64,000 bases of DNA from Pseudomonas sp. B21-023 (GTDB lineage Bacteria; Pseudomonadota; Gammaproteobacteria; Pseudomonadales; Pseudomonadaceae). Location of the stretch: the NCBI RefSeq assembly GCF_024749165.1, contig NZ_CP087190.1:806001-870000 (forward strand), given 5' to 3'. Position 1 is the first letter of the stretch, and the number at the start of each line of letters is the position of its first letter. The notes below the pieces were generated by a model. That model was given only the letters and a program-made list of their open reading frames with translations, made no database searches and was not told where the DNA came from. This document shows positions 56,408 to 64,000 of this stretch, in pieces. A program made the position numbers and the translations under genes.

Positions 56408-58346
56408 GCGTGGCCGCTGGAGCAACTGAGGTTGGCGCCGACCTCGGCGTTGGCCAGGTCGATGCCCAGGACCTTGAGCAAGCCGTTCACCAGTGGATCG
56501 AGCAGGGGGCTGAGCAGGTTCCTGATGATCGGCTCGAGGATGTTCTTCACCCCGTCCAGCAGGCCGGCGGTGAGCACCAGCACCTGGCCGAGGCCGCTGT
56601 TGGCAGTGGGCCTGTAGGCTTCCAGATGTACACCGGCAAGTGTGCCGGACAGGCTGCCCACCACCTGGGCCTGGTCGCTATCCATGGGCTGGAACATCGG
56701 ATCCTGGCCGATATTTCGCGGTGCATGGTCGTCGGCGAAGACCAGTGGTTTTTCCGTCGGGCTGCTGCCGAGCAGCTTGGTGTCCACCCGCAGGCCGATG
56801 CCGCCGCCGGCATAGGGCACGCGTGTGCCGCAGGAGGGCGGCAGGATCAGCAGGCGGCTGCAGACGTTGGTGCCGATATCGATGACCGGCAGGGCCTGTA
56901 CCTTGACGAAGTCAGGCCCATTGCTGAGGAACTCGGCCGGTGAGTCGAACTTGCCGATCGCGATCCTCGCTGCCGAGCGCTGGGTGAGGGTGGTCAGGCT
57001 CTTGGGCGCGCAGCTGTAGTTGTCGGGCGGGGCCGGGGCAAGCGGCTGGTGCCTTCGGCCACTTCGATGCCGATATCGATATGCACCTGGCTGTCCAGCA
57101 GCTTGATGTCGCTGACCTTGCACGGGATGCCCAGGGCGCAGGTCAGCGACTGCACGGTGCCCAGCAGGTTCAGGCTGAGCAGGTTGTTGAGCACGTTGGT
57201 CAAGGGCGCCGCCAGGTCCAGCACGGCATTGAGCAACCCGGCGATGCCGGTCAGCAGGGGCAGGTCCAGTGATACCAGCGCGCGGATCTGTGCGGTATGG
57301 ACGCGCAACTCATCGCTGCGCGGGTCGCCCACGGCGGAGTTCTGCGGGGGCTGGATCACCTTCAGGTACACGCGGCCATTGATCAAACCCAGTGCGGTGA
57401 TAGGGATCTCGGCATTCACGGCTTGTCGATTAGCCGCCAGCTGAATCATCGCCTGGACCAGTTGCAGCACTTGCACGTTCGCGTCCAGGCCAGCCTGGAC
57501 GGTGCCGGTCTGCAGGTTGAGCAACTGCCCCAGGGTGATCGGCCCTTTCAGGTCCGCGGCGAGTTTGAGCAGATCGCCGGTCACCTCCACGGCGGCGCCG
57601 CTTTGCTGCAGAACCTTGACGGCGACTTTCAGCAGATTTTCGGCAGTGGTCTGGAAGTCGAGTAGTTGCTGGTAGTCCCCCAGGTTCAGCCCCAGTTCGG
57701 TAGACAGTGCGTCGAGGTAGTTGAGCAGGTTGAGCTGGGTATCGGCGATGCCTTGCCAGCCCAGCACGGTGAGTTGCGTGCTGGCGCCGATGGCCTTCAG
57801 CAGGGCGTTGAGAATGGCCGACTGCATCGAACTGACCTGCAGCAGTGTGCTGCGAATGCTCAGCATTGCCTGGGGCGGCCCTGGGCTTGCGGCCACCGCG
57901 CTGGCGCGCAGGGTGGTGGTGCGGGCGATGGCACCGCCCTGCACCAGCGCGTAGATGCCACCGGCGAAGCTGGTGACCACCACATTGCTGACCTCGACCT
58001 TGATCGCCTCGTTGCGCTGATTGTCGGCAGTGAAGGTGCGCAGGTTGTCATTGCCGGTGCGCAGGTAGCCGCAGCTGGCGATCAGCGGATTGAGCGGCGA
58101 ATGGCCGTTGCGGGTGGCGGCGGTGCGGGCCAGGGTGGATGCCTGCGGGCCGCTGCCGGTGCAGGCGCCGTCATGCTCGGCGGCTTCCAGCGCAGCCATG
58201 TCGGCGATGCGTTGCAGCTTGCGTTGTTCGAGGTAGAGGCGGCCGCTGTCGACGGTCAGGAGCATGAACACCAGGGCCAGGCCCATGGTCAGCGCGGCCA
58301 TCAGGCCGATCGCGCCGCGTTGGCGCACAACGGAACGGGGAACCAC
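56392..58346 (-). pseudogene. TadG-like pilus protein, frameshifted
   Basis: Two overlapping minus-strand frames that make one protein of about 650 residues if joined. The 5' part (58346 to about 57037) starts at GTG with AAGGAG five bases away and has the Tad-type hydrophobic N-terminus QRGAIGLMAALTMGLALVFM followed by DSGRLYLEQRKLQRIADMAA, typical of TadG. The 3' part (about 57037 to 56392) continues with NYSCAPKSLTTLTQRSAARI to HAQLVQ. The switch occurs in a C-run near 57037-57041; one extra C would read TSRLPPAPPDNYSC, which looks natural. It is therefore a one-base deletion, a sequencing error, or less likely programmed slippage. Without repair the product would lose its C-terminal third. 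Confidence 0.75.
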
Positions 58347-58453
58347 GGGCACTCCTTTGCCGGCCTGTGGCCCGGCAGCGCGGCGGCGGTGCAAGGAGTG
58401 TAGTCAAGGTGATGGCAAGTTGCCTTGATCGAAGTGCCTCGCCCAAGCGGCGC

Positions 58454-58495
58454 ATCGCAGGGGCGGGGCAGCGGGTTTGCCCCGCGATCAGGGAC
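58454..58495. repeat. REP-like palindrome
   Basis: CGGGGCAGCGGGTTTGCCCCG (58474 area) is a short hairpin resembling the Pseudomonas REP core, between the TadG-like gene and the DUF4136 lipoprotein gene, and may help terminate either transcript. Confidence 0.4.
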
Positions 58496-59056
58496 TCAAT
58501 GTGGCGGGTAGTTGCTCAGTACCTGGGTCACGGTCTTCTGGATCGCCGCGTTGCGTTCCTGCGGGCTGGGCGGGTAGTTGTTCATGATCTGCTCGGCGCT
58601 GCCACGCCACACCAGCTTGCCGTCACGCCCGTCGAACAGGTCGACCTGGATGGTCGCCACCTTGTAGTCGACGCTGCGGGTCTCGTTGTACATCGGCCCG
58701 CCCCAGTAGCCTCCCCAGTAACCCCCCCAGGCGCCGCCGTAGTTGGTGGTGATCTGCTGTTGGCGATCTTCGACGATCAGGTAGGCGCGCACCTTCACAT
58801 CGGCCCGGGCACTGCCCTGGACCGGGCGCAGGCCACGCTGGTCGAGCTGGCCGGCGACCGCCTGGCGGATGCGCTGCTCGGTCAGGTCGCTCTTGATCCG
58901 TGGATCGTCCGGACGGTATTGCAGGGCCGGCTCCTGCCAGGCCCAACTGCGGTAGGCGGCGAAGTCGCGGCTGGCATCGAAGTCCTGCTGCACGTTGTTA
59001 CTCGAACAGGCCGCCAGCAGCAGGGCGAAGGACAGAAGTACGAGACGGCGCAACAT
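58496..59056 (-). CDS. DUF4136 lipoprotein
   Basis: A 186-residue lipoprotein (signal peptide VLLSFALLLAACSSN, lipobox LLAAC). The mature part has the DUF4136 pattern: FAAYRSWAWQEP near the start, IRQAVAGQLDQRGLRPVQGS, a glycine/tryptophan-rich stretch GGAWGGYWGGYWGGPMY and VDLFDGRDGKLVWRGSAEQI. It is paralogous to the next gene and lies in tandem with it. Function unknown. Confidence 0.88.
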   Translation of the reverse strand: MLRRLVLLSFALLLAACSSNNVQQDFDASRDFAAYRSWAWQEPALQYRPDDPRIKSDLTEQRIRQAVAGQLDQRGLRPVQGSARADVKVRAYLIVEDRQQQITTNYGGAWGGYWGGYWGGPMYNETRSVDYKVATIQVDLFDGRDGKLVWRGSAEQIMNNYPPSPQERNAAIQKTVTQVLSNYPPH

Positions 59057-59075
59057 GATGGTTCTCCGTAAAGGG

Positions 59076-59708
59076 TCAGCTGGGAGGATAGCCGCTCATC
59101 GCCTTGCTCACCGACTCGCGCAGGGCGCTTTCGCGTTCACGCGGCGAGTCTTTGTCGCTGCCGCTTTCGGCGCTGGCGCTCCACACCGGCTGGCCGTTGC
59201 GGGCATCGAACAGGTCGATGCGCACCACCATCACCTCGACCTGGTAGGTGCGCACGATCGGCACGCTGCCATAGGCGCCATAACCATTGCGGTAGCCGCC
59301 GTAGCCGACGTTGCCATAGGGGTAGGGGCCGTAATAGGGATCGTAGTCGTAGTCGCGCACCTGGCGCAGGCGCCGCTCCAGGCGCACGTCGGCGCTGACC
59401 AGCAGGTCGGCAGGGGCATTGTGGGCCGGGCGCAGGCCGTGCTGGTCGAGGGCGCTGCTCACCGCGTCGGCCAGCTGGCCCGGCGTGGCGTTCGCCAGGC
59501 CGCCGGGGGGCTGGCTGTTGCGCCAGCTCCAGCTGCGGTAACGGCCATAGTCGCGCGGTGGCGTGGGGTAGGCGCTGGCGTCGAAAGTGCCGGCGGCCTG
59601 GGGCGGTGCCGGTGGCAGCGGCTTGCCGCTGGCGACATAGGGGTTGCTGCCCTGGCAGGCGGCCAGGGCAAGGGGGAGCAGGGCCAGGCAGAACAGACGG
59701 TACGGCAT
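59076..59708 (-). CDS. DUF4136 lipoprotein
   Basis: A 210-residue lipoprotein from ATG 59708 with AGGAGG upstream (lipobox LALAAC). It carries the DUF4136 blocks [32 protein letters not shown] and [20 protein letters not shown], aligning with the downstream paralogue, plus its own tyrosine/glycine-rich segment ([20 protein letters not shown]). The pair looks like a local duplication. It is 19 bp upstream of the paralogue and 20 bp from the methyltransferase gene, all one direction. Confidence 0.88.
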   Translation of the reverse strand: MPYRLFCLALLPLALAACQGSNPYVASGKPLPPAPPQAAGTFDASAYPTPPRDYGRYRSWSWRNSQPPGGLANATPGQLADAVSSALDQHGLRPAHNAPADLLVSADVRLERRLRQVRDYDYDPYYGPYPYGNVGYGGYRNGYGAYGSVPIVRTYQVEVMVVRIDLFDARNGQPVWSASAESGSDKDSPRERESALRESVSKAMSGYPPS

Positions 59709-59728
59709 GTATCCTCCTGGCGGGCGGG

Positions 59729-60478
59729 TCAGTGGGGTCGGCAGATCCAGTGCAGGTAACGACCCAAGCCGGCGAAGCTGGGGTGGCGCCGGTGCGCCAG
59801 CTCCATCTCCAGCAGGTCGAGTAGCTCGGCCTTGGCCTGGAACTCCTTGGGCATGTAGTCGTGGAACACCCGCACGCCGCTTTCGCTTTCGACCTGCCAC
59901 ATGGGATCAAGTTGCGCCTTGAGCTCGCGTGGATCAAGTGGTTTCTGTGGCGTCAGGCTCTGCTTCTCGCCGGCCAGGCGGTTGTGCCGCAGCTTGCGGA
60001 AATGCCCCTTGAGCAGGTTGCGGTAGACCAGCGCGTCGCGGTTGTAGAAGGCCAGCGACAGCCAGCCGCCCGGCGCGGTCAGCTGGTGCAGCACCGGCAG
60101 GATGCTTTCGGGTTCGGCCAGCCATTCGAGCACCGCGTGGCACAGCACCAGGTCGTAGGGCTCGGTGAGCTGGCCAAGCAGGTCCTGCCAGGGGGCCTGG
60201 ATGAACGTGGCCTGCTGGCCGGCCTCGGCGAAGCGCGCACGGGCGCCGTCGAGCATCGGCGCGGCGGGCTCGGCGAGAGTCAGTTGGTGGCCACGCTGGG
60301 CCAGCCACAGGGCCATGTGGCCCAGGCCGGCGCCGATGTCGAGCACCCGCAGCGGGCGCTCGGGCAACGTTTCGGCCAGGTCGGCCTGGAGCACCGCCAG
60401 GCGGATCGCCCCCTTGGCGCCGCCATAGATCTTCTCGGCGAAGCGGCTGGCCAGTTCATCGAAATGACGGTCGTTCAT
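59729..60478 (-). CDS. cmoM: tRNA 5-carboxymethoxyuridine methyltransferase
   Basis: A 249-residue SAM-dependent methyltransferase. The N-terminus [20 protein letters not shown] and the motifs [20 protein letters not shown] (SAM loop), [14 protein letters not shown] and [11 protein letters not shown] match E. coli CmoM (SmtA), which methylates cmo5U34 in some tRNAs. Its start overlaps the stop of the MazG-like gene by four bases (ATGA). ATG 60478 is firm; the longer open frame is noise. Confidence 0.92.
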   Translation of the reverse strand: MNDRHFDELASRFAEKIYGGAKGAIRLAVLQADLAETLPERPLRVLDIGAGLGHMALWLAQRGHQLTLAEPAAPMLDGARARFAEAGQQATFIQAPWQDLLGQLTEPYDLVLCHAVLEWLAEPESILPVLHQLTAPGGWLSLAFYNRDALVYRNLLKGHFRKLRHNRLAGEKQSLTPQKPLDPRELKAQLDPMWQVESESGVRVFHDYMPKEFQAKAELLDLLEMELAHRRHPSFAGLGRYLHWICRPH

Positions 60479-60780
60479 TTGGCGAAGCGCCTTTCGCTGT
60501 CGGCGAGTTTGGCCCGCACCACCTCGTTCATGTCCAGGCCAAGTTCGCTGCACAACAGCAGCAGGTAGAGGACGATATCGCCCACTTCCTGGCCGGCGTG
60601 GGCAAGCTGGTCGGCAGGCAGCTGGCGGGACTGGTCTTCGCTCAGCCACTGGAAGATCTCCACCAGCTCGGCCATTTCGACGCTGGCGGCCATGGCCAGG
60701 TTCTTCGGGCTGTGGAAAACCCGCCAGTCGTTGGTGTCGCGGATGCGGTGCAGGCGTTCGGTCAGTTCTTGCAGGTTCAT
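60475..60780 (-). CDS. MazG-like nucleotide pyrophosphohydrolase
   Basis: A 101-residue MazG-type enzyme with both metal-binding blocks: SVEMAELVEIFQW and EVGDIVLYLLLLCSELGLD, preceded by the conserved FHSPKNLAMA. It is expected to hydrolyse non-canonical or excess nucleoside triphosphates. It is translationally coupled to cmoM (ATGA overlap). The island carries the tail of a different, truncated member of this family at 10912-11086. Confidence 0.93.
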   Translation of the reverse strand: MNLQELTERLHRIRDTNDWRVFHSPKNLAMAASVEMAELVEIFQWLSEDQSRQLPADQLAHAGQEVGDIVLYLLLLCSELGLDMNEVVRAKLADSERRFAK

Positions 60781-60836
60781 CGGGGTCTCCTCGTGGCGCA
60801 TAGCTTCCGGCGAGGTTCCTTGCAAAGCAAGCCCGA

Positions 60837-61688
60837 TCAGCGTGCGCGCCAGCTGCCAACCATGTGCACCAGCCCGCCGTGGCCATCCAGGCGCAGCTCG
60901 CCGGCCGGCCCTGCCGCGCTGGCGCTCAGCACTACCTCCGACGGCAGGCGCACCGGCTTGTGGAAGTCCACCGCGAATTCATATCCGGCTTTAGGCAGGT
61001 GTCCCTGCAGCGCCGCCAGCGCCATGGCCTTGCTCCACATGCCATGGGCGATGGCCTTGGGGAAACCGAACAGACGTGCGCTGAGGCTGCTCAGGTGGAT
61101 CGGGTTGTAGTCGCCGCAGACCCTGGCATAGCGCCGGCCGATGTCGCTGTCGGCGTACCAGCGGGTGGTCTCTGGCAGCGCAACGGGTGCTTCTGTGGTA
61201 GCGGTGGTGGCCTGTTGCTCGAGCTTGAGGCCGCGCACCAGCATGCGGCTGGTCTCGCGCCAGAGCAGCCCGAGCCCGTCCTCGGCTTCGGTCACCAGGT
61301 CGAAAGTGCCACCCTTTTCGTGAGGCTGCAGGTTGTCGGCGTACACCACGAAGTGCAGCCCATCGATGCCGCCCAGCGGGCGCAGCACCTGCAGGCTGTT
61401 GTGCAGGTGAACCAGCCCGAGCAGGGGGAAGGGGAAGTCGTCGCCGGTAAGCAACTGCAATTGCAGGCTGAAGGCCATGACGTGTGGGTAGGTGCCGGGC
61501 AGGCGGCCGTCATCGGCGAAGTGGCAGAGCCGACGATAGGCCGCCAGGTTGGCGCCGTCGACCCGCAGGTAGCAGCGCAGGCCTGTCTCCGGTAGCTGGC
61601 TGCCACGGATCTTGCGTTTGCCCAGGGCGCGCAGGTAGAGGTTCAGGCGTGAGTCGGGGCTGTGCAGGTCGTGCCAAGGTCGGGTCAT
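60837..61688 (-). CDS. MaoC-type (R)-hydratase domain protein
   Basis: A 283-residue protein with an N-terminal hot-dog-like part and a C-terminal MaoC domain (DYNPIHLSSLSARLFGFPKAIAHGMW), which holds the hydratase catalytic pattern DxNPxH and HGM. It lies two bases after the FabG gene stop on the same strand, so they probably act together on 3-oxoacyl/3-hydroxyacyl thioesters. Confidence 0.88.
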   Translation of the reverse strand: MTRPWHDLHSPDSRLNLYLRALGKRKIRGSQLPETGLRCYLRVDGANLAAYRRLCHFADDGRLPGTYPHVMAFSLQLQLLTGDDFPFPLLGLVHLHNSLQVLRPLGGIDGLHFVVYADNLQPHEKGGTFDLVTEAEDGLGLLWRETSRMLVRGLKLEQQATTATTEAPVALPETTRWYADSDIGRRYARVCGDYNPIHLSSLSARLFGFPKAIAHGMWSKAMALAALQGHLPKAGYEFAVDFHKPVRLPSEVVLSASAAGPAGELRLDGHGGLVHMVGSWRAR

Positions 61689-61690
61689 GG

Positions 61691-63043
61691 TCAGGCTCCC
61701 ATCAAGGCCTGGCCGCAGACCCGCAGGGCCTGGCCGTTGACCGCGCCGGAACCTGGCTGGCTGAGCCAGGCGATGGCCTCGGCGACATCCTGCGGCAAGC
61801 CGCCCTGGCCGAGTGAACTCAGGCGCCGGCCGGCCTCGCGCAGGCCCATGGGCATGGCCGCGGTCATGTGCGTTTCGATAAAGCCCGGCGCCACGGCGTT
61901 GATACTGGCGCCCTGTTCGGCCAGGCGCGGCGCCCAGGCCTGGGCGAAACCAATCAGCCCAGCCTTGCTGGCCGCATAGTTGGACTGGCCGCGGTTGCCG
62001 GCGATGCCGCTGACCGAGGCGAGCAGGGTGATGCGGGCGTCGCGGTGCAGCTTGCCACCCTCGAACAGTGCCTGGGTCAGCACCTGCGGGGCCTTGAGGT
62101 TGACGGCCAGCACCGCGTCCCAGTATTCCGGGGTCATGTTGGCAAGGGTCTTGTCGCGGGTGATGCCGGCGTTGTGCACCACGATGTCCAGGCCTTGCGG
62201 CAAGGCTTCGAGCAACTGCGCGGCGGCATCGGCGGCGCAGATGTCCAGGGCCAGGGCACGGCCGCCCAGGCGCGCGGCGAGGGCGTCGAGGTCGCGCTGC
62301 GCCTGGGGCACGTCGAGCAAGGTCACTTCGGCGCCATCGCGGGCCAGGGTTTCGGCGATGGCAGCGCCGATACCGCGCGCGGCACCGGTGACCAGGGCGT
62401 GACGGCCGGCCAGCGGGCGGGTCCAGTCTTCGACCTGGGTGGCGCACGCCGACAGGCGCAGGACCTGGCCGGAAACGAACGCACTCTTGGGCGAGAGGAA
62501 GAAGCGCAGCGCGCCTTCGAGCTGGTCTTCGGCGCCGTCACCGACATACAAGAGGTTGGCCGTGGCGCCGTTGCGCAACTCCTTGGCCAGCGAACGGCTG
62601 AAACCCTCCAGGGCGCGTTGGGCGACACTGGCTTGTGCATCGTCCAGGCTTTCCGGGGCGCGCCCCAGGATCACCACATGGGCGCTGGGGGCCAGGCTGC
62701 GCAGCAAGGGCTGGAAGAATTCGCTCAACTGCTTGAGCGCATCGCTGTCGGACAAGTGACTGGCATCGAACACCACGGCCTTGAGTTTCGGCCCCAGGCC
62801 CGCGACCCAGGCGGGGGCGTCAAGCGCTTCGGCGTCGAAGCCGTAGCAATCGGCGGTCAGGCGTGGGGCGATAGCCGCGACCTGGCTGGCCAACGGGCCG
62901 CCACCGAGCACCAGCGCGCCTTCGATGGGGCGCAGGCGCCCGGCCTGCCAGCGCTCCAGCGGCACCGGGCGCGGCAGGCCGAGGGCATCGACCAGTTTGC
63001 GGCCAAGGGTGGAGTTGGCAAAGCCCAGATAGCGGTCGCTCAT
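61691..63043 (-). CDS. 3-oxoacyl-ACP reductase, FabG4-like (high-molecular-weight)
   Basis: A 450-residue SDR. The N-terminal about 200 residues form a flavodoxin-like/degenerate Rossmann part (EGALVLGGGPLASQVAAI), and the C-terminal half is a complete SDR with TGAARGIG, HNAGITRD, the catalytic S in LLASVSGIAGN and YAASK. This two-domain form matches the FabG4/HMwFabG group. ATG 63043 has GGGAGA upstream. It is divergent from a thiolase and followed by MaoC, a set seen together in pseudomonads for acyl-CoA or acyl-ACP modification. Confidence 0.9.
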   Translation of the reverse strand: MSDRYLGFANSTLGRKLVDALGLPRPVPLERWQAGRLRPIEGALVLGGGPLASQVAAIAPRLTADCYGFDAEALDAPAWVAGLGPKLKAVVFDASHLSDSDALKQLSEFFQPLLRSLAPSAHVVILGRAPESLDDAQASVAQRALEGFSRSLAKELRNGATANLLYVGDGAEDQLEGALRFFLSPKSAFVSGQVLRLSACATQVEDWTRPLAGRHALVTGAARGIGAAIAETLARDGAEVTLLDVPQAQRDLDALAARLGGRALALDICAADAAAQLLEALPQGLDIVVHNAGITRDKTLANMTPEYWDAVLAVNLKAPQVLTQALFEGGKLHRDARITLLASVSGIAGNRGQSNYAASKAGLIGFAQAWAPRLAEQGASINAVAPGFIETHMTAAMPMGLREAGRRLSSLGQGGLPQDVAEAIAWLSQPGSGAVNGQALRVCGQALMGA

Positions 63044-63157
63044 GTACGGTTCTCCCTGAAGGCAAGCATGCAAGTGTGGACCAACTTTGTGGCAGGGTCG
63101 TTCGAATCCGCGAAAAGAACCTAGGCTTAGAGTCAAATTGTTTCAGGAGGAACAGGC

Positions 63158-64000
63158 ATGCAGTCAATTCGCCGGGTCGCGATCCTGGGGGGCAACCGGA
63201 TTCCCTTCGCCCGCTCCAATGGCGCCTACGCCAAGGCCAGCAACCAGGCGATGCTCACCGCCGCCCTCGAAGGCCTGGTGGAGCGTTACCGCCTGCATGG
63301 GCTGCGCCTGGGCGAGGTCGCGGCGGGGGCGGTGCTCAAGCACTCGCGTGACATGAACCTGACCCGCGAGTGCGTGCTCGGCTCGCGCTTGTCGCCGCAG
63401 ACGCCGGCCTACGATATCCAGCAGGCCTGCGGCACCGGGCTGGAGGCGGCGTTGCTGGTGGCCAACAAGATCGCCCTGGGGCAGATCGACAGTGGCATCG
63501 CCGGCGGCGTCGACACCACCTCGGATGCCCCCATCGCGGTGAGCGAAGGGTTGCGCCAGATCCTGCTGCAGGCCAACCGTGGCAAGAGCCTTGGCGAGCG
63601 CCTCAAGCCTTTCCTCAAGTTGCGTCCGGGCCTGCTCAAACCCGAGCTGCCGCGCAACGGCGAGCCGCGCACGGGGCTGTCGATGGGCGAGCATTGCGAG
63701 CGCATGGCGCAAACCTGGCAGATCGAGCGTGGTGACCAGGATGCGCTGGCGCTGCTCAGCCACCAGCACCTGGCGGCGTCCTATCGCGAGGGGTGGCACG
63801 ATGACCTGCTCACGCCTTACCTGGGCCTGACCCGCGACAACAACCTTCGCGCCGACCTCACCCTGGAACAGCTGGCCAAGCTCAAGCCGGTGTTCGAGCG
63901 CAGCGGCCTCGGCACGCTCACCCCGGGCAACTCCACGCCGCTGACCGATGGTGCCTCGCTGGTGCTGCTCGGCAGCGAGGCCTGGGCTGAGGAACATGGC
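63158..64000 (+). CDS. Acetyl-CoA C-acetyltransferase (FadI-like thiolase), truncated by window end
   Basis: The first 281 residues of a thiolase; no stop codon before the window edge. The start ATG has AGGAGG upstream. The catalytic cysteine is in AYDIQQACGTGLEAAL, and the C-terminal-side GNSTPLTDGASLVLLG stretch is the conserved thiolase block with the active-site loop. It resembles FadI-type 3-ketoacyl-CoA thiolases. It is divergent from the FabG4/MaoC genes, which suggests linked acyl-CoA metabolism; the exact substrate is unknown. Confidence 0.9.
   Translation, partial: MQSIRRVAILGGNRIPFARSNGAYAKASNQAMLTAALEGLVERYRLHGLRLGEVAAGAVLKHSRDMNLTRECVLGSRLSPQTPAYDIQQACGTGLEAALLVANKIALGQIDSGIAGGVDTTSDAPIAVSEGLRQILLQANRGKSLGERLKPFLKLRPGLLKPELPRNGEPRTGLSMGEHCERMAQTWQIERGDQDALALLSHQHLAASYREGWHDDLLTPYLGLTRDNNLRADLTLEQLAKLKPVFERSGLGTLTPGNSTPLTDGASLVLLGSEAWAEEHG

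Noticed and set aside
60837..62447. Large fusion of MaoC with an upstream extension
   Set aside because: The upstream part is antiphase to FabG, which is well supported; MaoC begins at 61688.

Overview
The window looks like a chromosome segment of a Pseudomonas putida-group bacterium. The core part is GC-rich. It carries accB-accC-aroQ-dsbD, a DUF2333/NUDIX/Sui1/speA block, ggt-mcp-(ypfJ-like)-pcaHG, a complete Tad/Flp pilus locus, and paired REP-type palindromes between genes, all typical of that group. Species cannot be fixed from the sequence alone.

Region 1 (about 1-15087) is accessory DNA of visibly lower GC. A PAS histidine kinase lies at the far left (130-1395). A genomic island follows, bounded by a 17-bp direct repeat (1660-1676 and 15067-15083) that copies the 3' end of ssrA (tmRNA), and driven by a P4-type tyrosine integrase (13626-14882). 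Its cargo is defence-like. A WYL-domain regulator (1906-2781) is divergent, across an 18-bp palindrome, from a four-gene operon encoding a Toprim nuclease, an SMC/MukB-like ATPase, a kleisin-like subunit and a small MksE-like subunit (3034-8812). This is a Wadjet/MksBEFG-like system in the unusual order D-C-A-B. Next comes a PD-(D/E)XK nuclease-helicase (DUF2075-type, 9019-10887) whose MazG-like partner has been cut off by an IS256-family element (11087-12467). Beyond the IS lie a truncated second integrase and about 0.9 kb of mostly unassigned DNA with strong hairpins.

Region 2 (15070-30083) is core chromosome: ssrA, a small exported protein, accBC (fatty acid synthesis), aroQ, dsbD, a chemoreceptor, a REC-REC-GGDEF diguanylate cyclase, DUF2333, NUDIX, Sui1/YciH and biosynthetic arginine decarboxylase speA, then a LysR regulator.

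Region 3 (30162-43145) holds a TauE-like permease, an ABM-domain protein, an MdaB-like quinone reductase, a LysR regulator, gamma-glutamyltranspeptidase, an HBM-type chemoreceptor (McpS-like), a zinc metallopeptidase, and pcaHG (protocatechuate 3,4-dioxygenase) behind a PcaQ-type box. It ends with a glycine-rich repeat lipoprotein next to a two-partner-secretion TpsB transporter.

Region 4 (43302-58346) is a Tad/Flp pilus locus: flp, cpaB, secretin, tadZ, tadA, tadB, tadC, tadD, a DUF3613 protein, prepilin peptidase, a TadE-like pseudopilin and a frameshifted TadG-like gene. It also carries its own regulators: a REC-only protein, a LuxR-type response regulator and a multi-PAS histidine kinase.

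Region 5 (58496-64000) has two DUF4136 lipoproteins, a CmoM-type tRNA methyltransferase overlapping a MazG-like pyrophosphohydrolase, and a MaoC/FabG4/FadI lipid-metabolism cluster. The thiolase runs off the right edge.
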